Made by a program: the position numbers and the translations under genes. A DNA stretch of 64,000 nt. Origin: Bradyrhizobium oligotrophicum S58 (GTDB taxonomy: Bacteria > Pseudomonadota > Alphaproteobacteria > Rhizobiales > Xanthobacteraceae). Shown here piece after piece: positions 24,086 through 33,622 of the stretch (positions are counted from its first letter, which is position 1; every line of letters begins with the position of its first letter). Location: positions 5,427,001 through 5,491,000 of the forward strand of contig NC_020453.1 of the NCBI RefSeq assembly GCF_000344805.1. The letters run 5' to 3'. The notes beneath the pieces were generated by a model, which did no database searches, had not been told where the DNA came from, and saw nothing but the letters and a program-made list of their open reading frames with translations.

Positions 24086-25339
24086 GTGACCAGTTCAGCG
24101 TCCGCCACGGCCCCGCCCCCCATCACCGATGCGCCGCAGGCCCCCAGGCCCGGACCTGTGGCCGGGGGCCTGATCGAGGCGTTTCTGGTGGTTCGAGGCG
24201 AGACCGAGCGCCGGGCTGCGCCGCTGAGCCCGGAGGATCAGGTCATCCAGTCGATGCCGGACGCCAGTCCGGCCAAATGGCACCGCGCCCACACCACCTG
24301 GTTCTTCGAGCAGTTCGTGCTGGGGGAGCACTGCCGGGGATATACTCCCTTCCATCCGGATTACGCCTTCCTGTTCAATTCCTATTACGTCAGTGCCGGC
24401 CCGCGCCACACGCGGGGCGAGCGCGGCCTGATCACCCGCCCGGGCGCGGCCGACATCACCGCCTATCGCCGGCATGTCGATGCGGCCATGGTCGAATTCC
24501 TGGGCCGCGCCGACGCGGCGACATTGGAAGCCGTGGCGCCCCTGGTCGAGGTCGGCCTCAATCACGAGCAGCAGCATCAGGAGCTGATGCTGACGGACAT
24601 CCTGCATGCGTTCGCGCAGAACCCGACGGCGCCGGCCTACGATCCGTCATGGAGCTTTCCTGCCCCCGCCCATGCGGGTGAGGGCTGGATCAACCTTCCC
24701 GAGGGCATCCACACCGTCGGGCACGCCGGCGACGGCTACCATTTCGACAATGAGCGGCCGGCCCATCGGGCCCTCGTCGGACCGGTGAGACTGGCGCGCA
24801 ACCTCGTCACCAATGCCGAGTGGCTCGCCTTCATGGATGGCGGCGGCTATGAGACGGCCACGCTCTGGCTCATGGACGGTTTCGCCACCGCGACGCGCGA
24901 GGGCTGGCAGGCTCCAGGCCACTGGTACAAGGTCGAGGGTCAGTGGCGCATCATGACGCTCGGCGGGCTCCGTGCCGTCGATCCGAATGCGCCCGTCTGC
25001 CACGTCAGCTACTACGAGGCCGACGCCTTCGCACGCTGGTCCGGCAAACATCTGCCGACCGAGATGGAATGGGAGGTCGCCGCGCGCGGCCATCAGCTCA
25101 ACGACGCCTTCGGCGTCGTCTGGCAATGGACCCGCAGCGCCTACAGCCCCTATCCCGGCTATCGCGCGATCGAGGGCTCGCTCGGCGAATACAACGGCAA
25201 GTTCATGGTCAATCAGCTGGTGCTGCGCGGGTCGTCGCTGGCGACGCCGGCCGGCCACAGCCGCGTCACCTACCGCAATTTCTTCTATCCGCATCACCGC
25301 TGGCAGTTCACGGGGTTGCGGCTCGCCGAATACGACTGA
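24086..25339 (+). CDS. egtB: Ergothioneine biosynthesis sulfoxide synthase
   Basis: The 417-residue enzyme has an N-terminal DinB-like helical domain and a C-terminal formylglycine-generating-enzyme-like domain. The iron-binding pattern NHEQQHQEL supplies His160 and His164, with a further His probably in HRAHTTWFFEQF (around 69). The FGE part shows HVSYYEADAFARWSGK, LPTEMEWEVAARG and NFFYPHHRWQFTGLRLA. EgtB uses iron and oxygen to join trimethylhistidine to a thiol donor. The segment between WEVAARG and VVWQWTRSAYSPYPG looks about 20 residues shorter than in homologues I recall. GTG start, with GGAGA upstream. Confidence 0.92.
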   Translation: MTSSASATAPPPITDAPQAPRPGPVAGGLIEAFLVVRGETERRAAPLSPEDQVIQSMPDASPAKWHRAHTTWFFEQFVLGEHCRGYTPFHPDYAFLFNSYYVSAGPRHTRGERGLITRPGAADITAYRRHVDAAMVEFLGRADAATLEAVAPLVEVGLNHEQQHQELMLTDILHAFAQNPTAPAYDPSWSFPAPAHAGEGWINLPEGIHTVGHAGDGYHFDNERPAHRALVGPVRLARNLVTNAEWLAFMDGGGYETATLWLMDGFATATREGWQAPGHWYKVEGQWRIMTLGGLRAVDPNAPVCHVSYYEADAFARWSGKHLPTEMEWEVAARGHQLNDAFGVVWQWTRSAYSPYPGYRAIEGSLGEYNGKFMVNQLVLRGSSLATPAGHSRVTYRNFFYPHHRWQFTGLRLAEYD

Positions 25340-25394
25340 GCAACTCACATCAACGACCCGACACGTCGCGCCCGTGCGCGTCCAGGAGAGTATC

Positions 25395-26366
25395 ATGAAC
25401 GTGCATGTCAATGCTCTAGTCAACGCCCATCTTCCTGACGAGAAGACGTCGGCCTTTGCGTCGGATGTGGTGGCAGGTTTGACGCATCAGCCCAAGCAAC
25501 TGTCGCCCAAATATTTCTATGACGCTGCCGGATCCGACCTGTTCGAGCAGATCACGCGATTGCCGGAGTACTACCCGACCCGCACCGAGCTCGACATTCT
25601 CCGGGATCGAGGCGCCGAGATCGCCGCAATCATTGGTGACAACGCCGCCCTGGTCGAGTTCGGAGCCGGCGCGACCACCAAGGTGCGTCTGCTGCTGGAA
25701 AGCTGCCGCTTCGCGGCCTACGTCCCGGTCGACATCTCCGGCGACTTCCTGACGGCACAGGCCGACGATTTGCGGCGCGACTTCCCGGAGCTCGCCGTCC
25801 ATCCGGTCATTGCCGACTTCACCACGGCCTTCAAGTTGCCCGCGGCCATCGAAGGACAGCCGAAGGTCGGCTTCTTTCCGGGATCGACGATCGGCAATTT
25901 CGAGCCGCACGAAGCCTGCCGCTTCCTGCGCTCGGCGCGTGAGATCCTGGGCGTCGGGGCTCGCATGATCGTTGGCGTCGACCTCGAGAAGGACGAGCGC
26001 GTTCTGCATGCCGCCTACAATGATGCGGCCGGCGTGACCGCGCGCTTCAATCTGAATCTGCTGCTGCGGATCAACCGGGAGCTCGGTGGCAATTTCGACC
26101 TGTCGGCCTTCGTCCACCGGGCGATCTACAATCGCGAGCAGCACCGCATCGAAATGCATCTGGTCGCGCGCAAGCAGCAATCGGTTCGCCTGCTGGGCAC
26201 CACGATCTCGTTCCGGGCCGGCGAGAGCATCCACACCGAGAACAGCTACAAATACAGCATCGAGCGGTTCGGCGCGCTGGCGCGCGGGTCGGGCTGGAAA
26301 GTCCAGACCGTCTGGACCGACGCGGCGAAAATGTTCTCGGTTCAGGCGCTCGTTGCCGAAGCGTGA
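25395..26366 (+). CDS. egtD: L-histidine N-alpha-methyltransferase
   Basis: The 323-residue SAM-dependent enzyme trimethylates histidine to hercynine, the first step of ergothioneine synthesis. The SAM loop VEFGAGATTKVRLLL, the YVPVDISGDFL segment and GFFPGSTIGNFEPHEA are characteristic. GGAGAG precedes the ATG, 55 bases after egtB, so one transcript is likely and should share the stress promoter at 24037. The last 25 bases overlap the converging ltrA gene. Confidence 0.95.
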   Translation: MNVHVNALVNAHLPDEKTSAFASDVVAGLTHQPKQLSPKYFYDAAGSDLFEQITRLPEYYPTRTELDILRDRGAEIAAIIGDNAALVEFGAGATTKVRLLLESCRFAAYVPVDISGDFLTAQADDLRRDFPELAVHPVIADFTTAFKLPAAIEGQPKVGFFPGSTIGNFEPHEACRFLRSAREILGVGARMIVGVDLEKDERVLHAAYNDAAGVTARFNLNLLLRINRELGGNFDLSAFVHRAIYNREQHRIEMHLVARKQQSVRLLGTTISFRAGESIHTENSYKYSIERFGALARGSGWKVQTVWTDAAKMFSVQALVAEA

Positions 26367-27544
26367 GGCTCCGGTTTCGAGCGCAGCGAGAGCGTCTCCC
26401 AGAGGGCCACGATCGCCAGCAGCACGCTCGTCAGGGCTGAAAGAACCAGCGGCGACAGCTCGGTCGCAAACCAGCTGAGCCCGATCAGGGCCAGCAGGCC
26501 CGCACCGTGCGACAGCTGCAGGAAGCCGCGGATCCTGAGCTTGAACAGGATGGTCCCGAGCAGGAACACGAACGGACCGCCGATCGTCGTTGCCGCCGTA
26601 TTCCAGTCGGCATGTCCGAGCGGATGCTTCAGGACGATCTCGTCGGACACCGCCGAGACGATGATGCCGGCGACGATCGGCATGTGCAGATAGGTGTAGG
26701 CGGAGCGCGCCATCAGCCCGGACTGGGTCGACCGCGAAATCACCTCCGAGCCCGCCTCGGCCCCGCGGTTGAAATACACCGCCCACATCGCGACCGTGCC
26801 GACGAAGGCGCCGGCAAAGGCGGCGATGTTGGCCCCGGTCCAGTCGAGTTCGGCCAGGGTCGCGCCGGTCACCACGATCGATTCGCCGAGCGCGATGATG
26901 ATGAAGAGCGCGCAGCGCTCCGCCATGTGGCCGCCCTCGACCATCCAGTCGTCCACCGTCGACCCGCCGAGGCCTGGAATCCAGAAGCGGACGGCCGGCG
27001 AGATGTATTCGAGCGTGAGCGCCGCCCCCCAGAGCGCCATCCGCGCCGAGCCGTCGGCAAAGCCGCCGAGCAGCCAGAGCACCGCCGAGGCGCTCAGCCA
27101 GGACAGAATACGAGCCGCGTTCAGGCGCACGGCGGATCGCTGCGGCGGGGTCGCCGTAAGCCAGAACGCCGTCCGGCCGACCTGCATGGCGGCGTAGGCG
27201 ATCGCGAACCACAGGCCGCGATCCTCGAATGCCCGCGGGATCGACATCGACAGCACGAGGCCTGCCAGCATCAAGGCAAACAACAGGCCGCGGACCAGCG
27301 CCTTTTCGGGATCGAGCCAGTTGGTCACCCAGGCGGTGTAGACCCACACCCACCACACCGCGAGAAACAGGGCAGCGGTCTGCGCAGCGCCCAGCGGGGT
27401 GAAATGGCCGATCAGGTAATGCGAGATCTGCGTCACGGCGTAGACGAAGACGAGATCGAAGAACAGCTCGACGAACGTAACCCGGCTGCGCTGGTTCGGC
27501 TCGAGCACGCGGAACAGCGCGCCACGCGGATTGTCCACCGCCAT
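26342..27544 (-). CDS. Low temperature requirement A (LtrA) family membrane protein
   Basis: The 400-residue protein has about ten hydrophobic helices and opens with the family signature VTFVELFFDLVFVYAVTQIS. LtrA was found through cold-sensitive Listeria mutants; the transported or sensed compound is unknown. The internal MAERCALFIIIALGESIVVTG is the other conserved block. The ATG at 27544 is chosen over a TTG three codons earlier, although GGGGGAG lies very close. It runs convergently into egtD. Confidence 0.9.
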   Translation of the reverse strand: MAVDNPRGALFRVLEPNQRSRVTFVELFFDLVFVYAVTQISHYLIGHFTPLGAAQTAALFLAVWWVWVYTAWVTNWLDPEKALVRGLLFALMLAGLVLSMSIPRAFEDRGLWFAIAYAAMQVGRTAFWLTATPPQRSAVRLNAARILSWLSASAVLWLLGGFADGSARMALWGAALTLEYISPAVRFWIPGLGGSTVDDWMVEGGHMAERCALFIIIALGESIVVTGATLAELDWTGANIAAFAGAFVGTVAMWAVYFNRGAEAGSEVISRSTQSGLMARSAYTYLHMPIVAGIIVSAVSDEIVLKHPLGHADWNTAATTIGGPFVFLLGTILFKLRIRGFLQLSHGAGLLALIGLSWFATELSPLVLSALTSVLLAIVALWETLSLRSKPEPHASATSA

Positions 27545-27584
27545 CTCCCCCAAGGATGCGTGCTGCCCTGCCTATTCCGGACGG

Positions 27585-27824
27585 TCAGCGCGGGTCAGGC
27601 ACCCCGGTCTGCAACGCCAGGGCATGCAGCACGTCACCCATCTGCCCGCGCAGCGATTGATAGACGAGCTGGTGCTGCTGCACGCGGGACTTGCCGCGGA
27701 AGGCCTCCGAAATCACGGTCGCGGCGTAATGGTCGCCATCGCCGGCGAGATCGCGAATCGTCACCTGGGCGTCAGGGATGGCAGCCTTGATCATCTGCTC
27801 GATATCGTGGGCATCCATGGGCAT
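27585..27824 (-). CDS. bolA: BolA family protein
   Basis: The 79-residue protein (MPMDAHDIEQMIKAAIPD at the start) has the BolA fold with the motif DGDHYAATVISEAFRGKSRVQQHQLVYQSL, in which the His residues can serve with Grx4 in 2Fe-2S binding. AAGGAG is 10 bases before the ATG. The protein is short, like BolA2-type members, and likely acts with the CGFS glutaredoxin encoded at 23451 in cluster transfer or iron sensing. Confidence 0.93.
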   Translation of the reverse strand: MPMDAHDIEQMIKAAIPDAQVTIRDLAGDGDHYAATVISEAFRGKSRVQQHQLVYQSLRGQMGDVLHALALQTGVPDPR

Positions 27825-28073
27825 CCCGGTGCATCTCCTTCTGTCGGGCGACGGGTGGTGCAAGGCCTGCGGTGCGCCTGCAGCCCCCATCAGTGCGCCG
27901 TCAAAGGCGGCGAATCAAGGCGTTCTCGCGCGACCGTGATGGTCGAATTTAGCGCGAACCGCTTCCGAGGTCACGCCCGGAACCACTATATAGAAACATC
28001 AGGCAAAAAGCGCCGGACCGGGTGCCGCACCCCGATGCCGGATCCGCGAAGGTTATCACACTAAGGTTATGAC

Positions 28074-28439
28074 ATGAAGCTGCCAGGACCGGATCACCCC
28101 ATCACCATCACCCGTAACCCGAAGCGTGTGCGGGTGCTCGCCGACGGCGTCGTGATCGCAGATACCACCAGTGCGCTGACGCTGAAGGAAGCAAGCTACC
28201 CGGCTGTTCAATACGTGCCGCGCGACGATGCCAACATGGCGGCACTGCAGAAGACCGATCGCGTCACGCATTGCCCCTACAAGGGGGATGCCAGCTATTT
28301 CAGCATCGTTGCCAACGGCAAGACGCTCGACAACGCGATCTGGAGCTACGAGGCGCCCTTCCCGGCCATGACCGAGATTTCAGGCCATCTGGCGTTCTAT
28401 CCCGACAAGGTGCGGATCGAGGAAGTTGCGGCTGACTAA
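28074..28439 (+). CDS. DUF427 domain protein
   Basis: The 121-residue protein matches the compact beta-rich DUF427 family, with RVRVLADGVVIADTTSALTL, YVPRDDANMAAL, THCPYKGDASYFSI and ISGHLAFYPDKV as its usual blocks. The CPYKG cysteine and nearby His are conserved in the family, but no biochemical function is established. It is transcribed alone and ends in a hairpin shared with the facing DUF1328 gene. Confidence 0.92.
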   Translation: MKLPGPDHPITITRNPKRVRVLADGVVIADTTSALTLKEASYPAVQYVPRDDANMAALQKTDRVTHCPYKGDASYFSIVANGKTLDNAIWSYEAPFPAMTEISGHLAFYPDKVRIEEVAAD

Positions 28440-28452
28440 GGTCTGACGGATC

Positions 28453-28495
28453 GACCGCCGCGGGTTGGCCCGAAGCCAGCACCGGCGCGGCGGTC
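28453..28495. terminator. Hairpin between convergent DUF427 and DUF1328 genes
   Basis: GACCGCCGCG and CGCGGCGGTC form a 10-base-pair stem around a 23-base loop. No U-run follows on either strand, so termination efficiency is uncertain. Confidence 0.5.
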
Positions 28496-28530
28496 GCATC
28501 CCCAAAACCTTCAGCTTCACGAAGTCTTTG

Positions 28531-28704
28531 CTACACCCTGAAGATCGTGAGCCCGAGGATCAGGAGCACCAGGAAGATCACCAGGAAGACGTAGAACAGG
28601 ATTCGCGCGATGTCGGCGGAAGCTGCCGAGATTCCCGTGAAGCCGAGAATGCCGGCGACCACCGAGATCACGAAGAACAGCAGCGCCCATTTGAGAAGAG
28701 TCAC
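28531..28704 (-). CDS. DUF1328 small membrane protein
   Basis: This 57-residue protein ([20 protein letters not shown] at the start) has two hydrophobic helices around the conserved [20 protein letters not shown], the UPF0391/DUF1328 signature. Such YtjA-like proteins are membrane-stress associated in several bacteria. The GTG start has GGAGGAA six bases upstream, an excellent ribosome site. An exact EcfG-type promoter lies 46-70 bases upstream. Confidence 0.92.
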   Translation of the reverse strand: MTLLKWALLFFVISVVAGILGFTGISAASADIARILFYVFLVIFLVLLILGLTIFRV

Positions 28705-28749
28705 GGTATATTCCTCCGGTCCAGCGCCGAGCCGGCGCGTCGCCTCTCT

Positions 28750-28774
28750 AACGACGCCGCTGGGAACCGGTTCC
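28750..28774 (-). promoter_or_regulatory. EcfG-type promoter of the DUF1328 gene; 28775-29129 otherwise empty
   Basis: On the minus strand GGAAC (28774-28770) is followed after 16 bases by CGTT (28753-28750), leaving a leader of about 40 bases. The rest of the gap up to 29129 contains only a duplicated AAATCGGCTTG (around 28866 and 28887) and no convincing gene. Confidence 0.65.
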
Positions 28775-29129
28775 TTCGAGCGACCGAGGGCGCGGAGATT
28801 TCCGCTGCTCCGGACCACGGAAGCGTAACTTCGTAGGTGGTCTGTCCGTAAAGACAACGAGTGCGAAAAATCGGCTTGTGTGTGAGAAATCGGCTTGCAG
28901 GCCGCTGCACTTGCTGATTTGCAGCATCGACGACGAACATTTGGTATTCCGGCGCCGTCATGCATCGTTCGGGACAATGCCCCGGCGAATGATGGTGCCA
29001 AAGTTACACGAGCTCATTTATTGCAAGCTCGCAGCCTTGGATTGACGCATGCATCACCGCCCGCAGCGGGGGGGATGCTGATGTCACGCCAGCGGCAAGG
29101 GCACGGCTGCAGCGGCGCTGGGGGACGAC

Positions 29130-30326
29130 ATGGTCATATCTGTTACGCAATCGGCGGCGGCCGCGAAGGTCGAGCTTCAGGCCCGCCCGCGCGCCAGGGC
29201 GCGCAATGCAGCTCTCGACCACGCCCGCACCTTCCTGACGCTGGTGGTGCTGCTCCACCACGCCGTGATTCCCTACACCTATTTCGGGCACACCGATCCG
29301 ACGTCCTTCCTCGGCTTCGATGGCATCGTGCTGGCCACCGACAGCTTCTTCATGGCCATGTTCTTCTTCCTCTCAGGCCTGTTCGTGTGGTCGGGGCTTG
29401 CTCACAAGTCGACGCTGCAATTCTTGCGCGACCGGCTGCTGCGCCTTGGCTTGCCGTTCGCCGTCGCGGCGCTGACCCTGATTCCGATCGCCTATTATGC
29501 GATCGAGCTGCGCGCCAACCCCGAGGCCACCTTCACGGCGTACTGGTGGAAGACGGTCACGGTCGGTCCATGGCCGAGCGGACCGATCTGGTTCATCTGG
29601 GTGCTGCTGGCGCTCGACACCTCGGCGGCGCTGCTGTACCGGGTGTCGCCGCGCCTGCTCGAGCCGATCAACCGGCTGTCGCAACGCGCCTTCGAGCATC
29701 CGCGCGACTTCTTCCTGGTTTTCCTCCTGATCACGGGCTTGCTCTACATTCCATCCCGCGTCTATTTCGGCCCGAATAACTGGTTCGAGGCCGGTCCGTT
29801 CTCGGTCCAGGTCAGCCGCATTCTGCTCTACGCCGCCTATTTCTACGTCGGGGCCGGCATCGGCTCAGCCAATTTCGAACGCGGGCTGCTGGCTGCGGAA
29901 GGGCAGATCTCGCAGCGCGGGCTCGGCGCCTGGACCGTGGTGACGATCGTGCCCTACGCGCTGTTGTGGGTGCTGATCACGATCAAGCGCCAGGTGCTCG
30001 GCAATCCGCCTCAGCTGCCGGATTGGTACGAAGCGGCGTACGGATTCTTCTTCGTGATCTTCAGCGCCGCGATCCTGTTCGCGATCCTGTCCTACTTCCT
30101 CAACAACCGCCGCTCGGAATTCTCCGTGCTCGACCGCATGCAGGCCGATGCCTATGGCATGTTCCTGGTACACTACCCGATCGTGCTGTGGCTCCAGTAC
30201 TGGCTGTTCGATCTCAATCTGCCGGCCATCGCCAAGGCCACGATCGCCTTCGTCGCCACCGTGCTCCTGAGCTGGGGCGCAACGTGGGTGCTCCGGCAGA
30301 TCCCGGGTGCGAAGAGCGTGCTCTAG
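29130..30326 (+). CDS. Acyltransferase 3 family membrane protein (OpgC-like)
   Basis: The 398-residue protein has around ten membrane helices. The start of the family domain is NAALDHARTFLTLVVLLHHA with the conserved His pair, then MAMFFFLSGLFVWSGLAHKS and the basic loop FLRDRLLRLGLPF. This layout resembles OpgC/MdoC, which succinylates periplasmic glucans, but the family also acylates lipopolysaccharide and exopolysaccharide. The first 25 residues are cytoplasmic and basic. It is monocistronic. Confidence 0.88.
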   Translation: MVISVTQSAAAAKVELQARPRARARNAALDHARTFLTLVVLLHHAVIPYTYFGHTDPTSFLGFDGIVLATDSFFMAMFFFLSGLFVWSGLAHKSTLQFLRDRLLRLGLPFAVAALTLIPIAYYAIELRANPEATFTAYWWKTVTVGPWPSGPIWFIWVLLALDTSAALLYRVSPRLLEPINRLSQRAFEHPRDFFLVFLLITGLLYIPSRVYFGPNNWFEAGPFSVQVSRILLYAAYFYVGAGIGSANFERGLLAAEGQISQRGLGAWTVVTIVPYALLWVLITIKRQVLGNPPQLPDWYEAAYGFFFVIFSAAILFAILSYFLNNRRSEFSVLDRMQADAYGMFLVHYPIVLWLQYWLFDLNLPAIAKATIAFVATVLLSWGATWVLRQIPGAKSVL

Positions 30327-30338
30327 GAATTGTTACCG

Positions 30339-30419
30339 TCATTGCGAGGAGCGAAGCGACGAAGCAATCCAGGAGTCCCTTCGGAGCCCTGGATTGCTTC
30401 GCTGCGCTCGCAATGACGC
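30339..30419. repeat. Intergenic palindromic repeat, family B copy 3
   Basis: Almost the same as the copy at 15461: CATTGCGAGGAGCGAAGCGA at the left and TTCGCTGCGCTCGCAATGAC at the right, with inner AATCCAGGAG / CCCTGGATT. Confidence 0.85.
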
Positions 30420-30454
30420 GCTGGGAAAGGCCCACGGCGCTCACAACAAACTCC

Positions 30455-30632
30455 GCTGTCGTCCCTGCCTAGTGCGCAATTGCGCACGCGGCGCAGGGAC
30501 CCATAACCACAGGAGTTTGTTGTTGGCGCGGGTCAACGACCAGCTGCCCAGCAACTCCGGTCCCGGAGTATAGGTCCCGGATCGGCGCCACGTCGGCGCG
30601 TTGCGCCGCCGTGGCTTGTCCGGGACGACAGC
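30455..30632. repeat. Intergenic palindromic repeat, family D copy 1
   Basis: CTGTCGTCCCTGC at the left and CCGGGACGACAG at the right, with GCAGGGACCCATAACCACAG inside. It abuts the end of purL. A relative lies at 46934-47060. Confidence 0.75.
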
Positions 30633-30634
30633 GG

Positions 30635-32845
30635 TTAGGCGGCGCTACCACCCATGTAGTTCGGCAGCCAGCTTTCGAACCGGGTCTTGAGCGACGCGAT
30701 CTCGACCGCAGCTTCGCCGGCGATGGCCAGCGCGGTGCCGCCCGTCGTGCCGATCCGCGTGCAGGGCACGCCGGCGCCGCGCATCTTGGCGAGTACGCGG
30801 CCGGCCTCGGTTTCCGGCACCGTCACGAGATAACGCGCCTGGTCCTCGCCGAACCAATAGGCATGCGGCACGATCGACGCCGGCGCAGCCAGCAGCCGCG
30901 CGCCGATGCCGGAGGCCATCGCCATCTCGGCGAGCGCCACCAGCAAGCCGCCATCGGACAGGTCGTGCGCCGCGGTCGCCGTGCCCGCATGGATCATGCC
31001 GCGCACGACATCGCCGATGCGCTTCTCGGCAGCGAGATCGACCGGCGGCGGGGCGCCCTCCTCGCGGCCGCAGACATCGCGCAGATACGCCGACTGGCCA
31101 AGCCAGCCATGGGTGTCGCCGACCAGCAGGATCGCCTCGCCCTCGGCCTTGAAGGCGATGCTCGCCGACTTGGTGAAGTCGTCGAGCAGACCGACACCGC
31201 CGATCGAAGGCGTCGGCAGGATCGCGCGGCCATTGGTCTCGTTGTAGAGCGAAACGTTGCCGGACACGACCGGGAAGTCGAGCGTGCGGCAGGCTTCCGC
31301 GATGCCCTGCAGGCAGCCGACGAACTGGCCCATGATCTCAGGCCGCTCCGGATTGCCGAAATTGAGATTGTCGGTGATGGCGAGCGGCCGGCCGCCGACA
31401 GCCGTGATGTTGCGCCAGGCTTCGGCGACGGCCTGCATGCCGCCTTGATACGGATCGGCCTCGCAATAGCGCGGCGTCACGTCGACGGTGAGCGCGAGGC
31501 CCTTCGGGCCGTCCTGGACACGCACGACGGCGGCATCGCCGCCGGGGCGCTGCACGGTGTTGCCGAGAATGACGTGGTCGTACTGCTCCCACACCCAGAG
31601 CTTGGAGCACAGATCCGGAGTTGCGATCAGCTTCTCCAGCGCCGGGATGATGTCCATCGGTGGCTTGACGTCGCGGGCATGGATCACCGGCAGCGCCGAT
31701 GAGGCGACATGCGGGCGGTCGTAGAGCGGCGCCTCGTCGCCGAGCTCCTTGATCGGCAGGTCGGCCATCACGTCGCCGCCATGCTTGACGACGAAGCGCT
31801 TGCTCGGCGTGGTGTGGCCGACGACAGCGAAATCGAGGCCCCATTTGCGGAAGATCGCCTCGGCTTCCTTTTCCTTCTCGGGCTTGAGCACCATGAGCAT
31901 GCGCTCCTGGCTTTCCGAGAGCATCATCTCGTAGGCGCTCATGCCGGTCTCGCGCGTCGGCACGGCGTCGAGATCGAGATCGACGCCGAGATCGCCCTTG
32001 GCGCCCATCTCGACTGCCGAGCAGGTCAGGCCGGCTGCGCCCATGTCCTGGATCGCGATCACGCAATCCGCCGCCATGATCTCGAGGCAGGCTTCCAGCA
32101 GCAGCTTCTCGGCGAAGGGATCGCCGACCTGAACGGTCGGGCGCTTCTCCTCGGAGGAATCGTCGAACTCCGCCGAGGCCATCGAGGCGCCATGGATGCC
32201 GTCGCGGCCGGTCTTGGAGCCGAGATAGACGATCGGCATGTTCACGCCGGAGGCCGCCGCATAGAAGATCTTGTCGGCGTCGGCGAGGCCGACCGCCATG
32301 GCGTTGACCAGGATGTTGCCGTCATAGCGGGTGTGGAAGCGGGTCTGGCCGCCGACCGTCGGCACGCCGAACGAGTTGCCATAGCCGCCGACGCCGGCGA
32401 CCACGCCCGACACCAGATGCCGGGTCTTGGGATGCTCCGGGGCGCCGAACGACAGCGCGTTCAGGCAGGCGATCGGCCGCGCGCCCATCGTGAACACGTC
32501 GCGCAGGATTCCGCCGACGCCGGTGGTGGCGCCCTGGTACGGCTCGATGTAGCTCGGATGGTTGTGGCTCTCCATCTTGAACACGACCGCCTGGCCGTCG
32601 CCGATGTCGATCACGCCGGCATTCTCGCCCGGACCCTGGATCACCCAGGGCGCCTTGGTCGGCAGGCCCTTGAGATGGATGCGCGACGACTTGTACGAGC
32701 AGTGCTCGTTCCACATCGCCGAGAAGATGCCGAGCTCCGTGAAGGTCGGCACCCGCCCGATCAGCTTCAGGATGCGCTCATACTCGTCGGGCTTCAGGCC
32801 GTGGGCGGCGACGAGCTCGGGGGTGATCTGCGGTTCATTGCGCAT
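30635..32845 (-). CDS. purL: Phosphoribosylformylglycinamidine synthase subunit PurL
   Basis: The 736-residue small-form PurL uses ATP to convert FGAR to FGAM with ammonia supplied by PurQ and assisted by PurS. Visible motifs are [12 protein letters not shown] near the N-terminus, [21 protein letters not shown] and [16 protein letters not shown] of the ATP site, and [15 protein letters not shown] in the second half. The ATG of [11 protein letters not shown] is used; the longer frame adds 52 unconserved residues. It lies 9 kb from purQ-purS-purC rather than with them. Confidence 0.96.
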   Translation of the reverse strand: MRNEPQITPELVAAHGLKPDEYERILKLIGRVPTFTELGIFSAMWNEHCSYKSSRIHLKGLPTKAPWVIQGPGENAGVIDIGDGQAVVFKMESHNHPSYIEPYQGATTGVGGILRDVFTMGARPIACLNALSFGAPEHPKTRHLVSGVVAGVGGYGNSFGVPTVGGQTRFHTRYDGNILVNAMAVGLADADKIFYAAASGVNMPIVYLGSKTGRDGIHGASMASAEFDDSSEEKRPTVQVGDPFAEKLLLEACLEIMAADCVIAIQDMGAAGLTCSAVEMGAKGDLGVDLDLDAVPTRETGMSAYEMMLSESQERMLMVLKPEKEKEAEAIFRKWGLDFAVVGHTTPSKRFVVKHGGDVMADLPIKELGDEAPLYDRPHVASSALPVIHARDVKPPMDIIPALEKLIATPDLCSKLWVWEQYDHVILGNTVQRPGGDAAVVRVQDGPKGLALTVDVTPRYCEADPYQGGMQAVAEAWRNITAVGGRPLAITDNLNFGNPERPEIMGQFVGCLQGIAEACRTLDFPVVSGNVSLYNETNGRAILPTPSIGGVGLLDDFTKSASIAFKAEGEAILLVGDTHGWLGQSAYLRDVCGREEGAPPPVDLAAEKRIGDVVRGMIHAGTATAAHDLSDGGLLVALAEMAMASGIGARLLAAPASIVPHAYWFGEDQARYLVTVPETEAGRVLAKMRGAGVPCTRIGTTGGTALAIAGEAAVEIASLKTRFESWLPNYMGGSAA

Positions 32846-33043
32846 GGAGAAATGCCTCTGCCCCGTGGGCCGCTGGTCCCGTGAAGCCTGTTCATAGAAA
32901 GATAGGGCTGACGGGAAAAGGCCTTTTACGGCCCTATTCCGCCCTGTCCAGAGCTTTGGCCCGGGGGCCAGGAACGAGTAGATTTGCAGATTGGCGACCA
33001 ATCGGATTTAAGACGGTAAATCAACAGTTAAAGGCCCTCGCAC

Positions 33044-33526
33044 GTGCACGATCTGACCCGTTCCGCCTTCGAGAACCGCCCCGGTATCCATATCGCCACG
33101 GACGGCGAGTTCGCCGGCTGGCGGACCTGGATGCGCGACAGCTACGAATCCCACACCGGGCCGTTCTGGCACCGGATGGAGGACGACGGCACGATCCGCT
33201 GCGCCTTCCGGGTCGAGAAGAAGCATTTGAACGGCGGCGGCAACGTCCATGGCGGCTGCCTGATGACCTTCGCCGACTATTGCCTGTTCGCGTTCGCCGC
33301 GCCGATCATGCAGGGCCCGGGGGTCACGGTGTCGTTCTCGTCCGAATTCCTCGATGCCGCGCGCGAGGGCGAACTGATCGAGGCCACCGGCGAGGTCACC
33401 CGCGCCGGCGTCTCGCTGATCTTCCTGCGCGGCATGCTGCATTCCGGCCCAAAGCCGCTGTTTTCGTTCTCGGGCACGATCAAGCGCATCAGACGGCGGA
33501 CGCCGGAGGCGGCGAACTCGCCGTAG
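33044..33526 (+). CDS. PaaI-type hotdog thioesterase
   Basis: The 160-residue protein has the single hotdog domain with HLNGGGNVHGGCLMTFADYC, where the HGG(C/A) loop and following Asp are the usual catalytic elements for acyl-CoA hydrolysis, and VSFSSEFLDAAREGELIEATGEV. The acyl substrate cannot be told. GTG is the start codon. It is divergent from purL, with 198 bases between them. Confidence 0.88.
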   Translation: MHDLTRSAFENRPGIHIATDGEFAGWRTWMRDSYESHTGPFWHRMEDDGTIRCAFRVEKKHLNGGGNVHGGCLMTFADYCLFAFAAPIMQGPGVTVSFSSEFLDAAREGELIEATGEVTRAGVSLIFLRGMLHSGPKPLFSFSGTIKRIRRRTPEAANSP

Positions 33527-33534
33527 CCGGAGTC

Positions 33535-33617
33535 GTAGCCCGGATGAGCGCAGCGACATCCGGGGTCTCACGCGCGCTATCGGTGAACCCGGATATCGCT
33601 GCGCTCATCCGGGCTAC
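33535..33617. repeat. Intergenic palindromic repeat, family C copy 2
   Basis: GTAGCCCGGATGAGCGCAGC at the left and GCTGCGCTCATCCGGGCTAC at the right form a near-perfect long inverted repeat with inner ACATCCGGG / CCCGGATAT. Confidence 0.88.
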
Positions 33618-33622
33618 GGGCC

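Noticed and set aside
25416..27356. A 646-codon minus-strand frame
   Set aside because: Covers egtD in antisense and ltrA in a shifted frame; both real genes have strong motif support.
28701..28961. An 86-codon minus-strand frame starting MTAPEYQMF
   Set aside because: It contains the EcfG promoter of the DUF1328 gene and has no ribosome site; a promoter function explains the region better.
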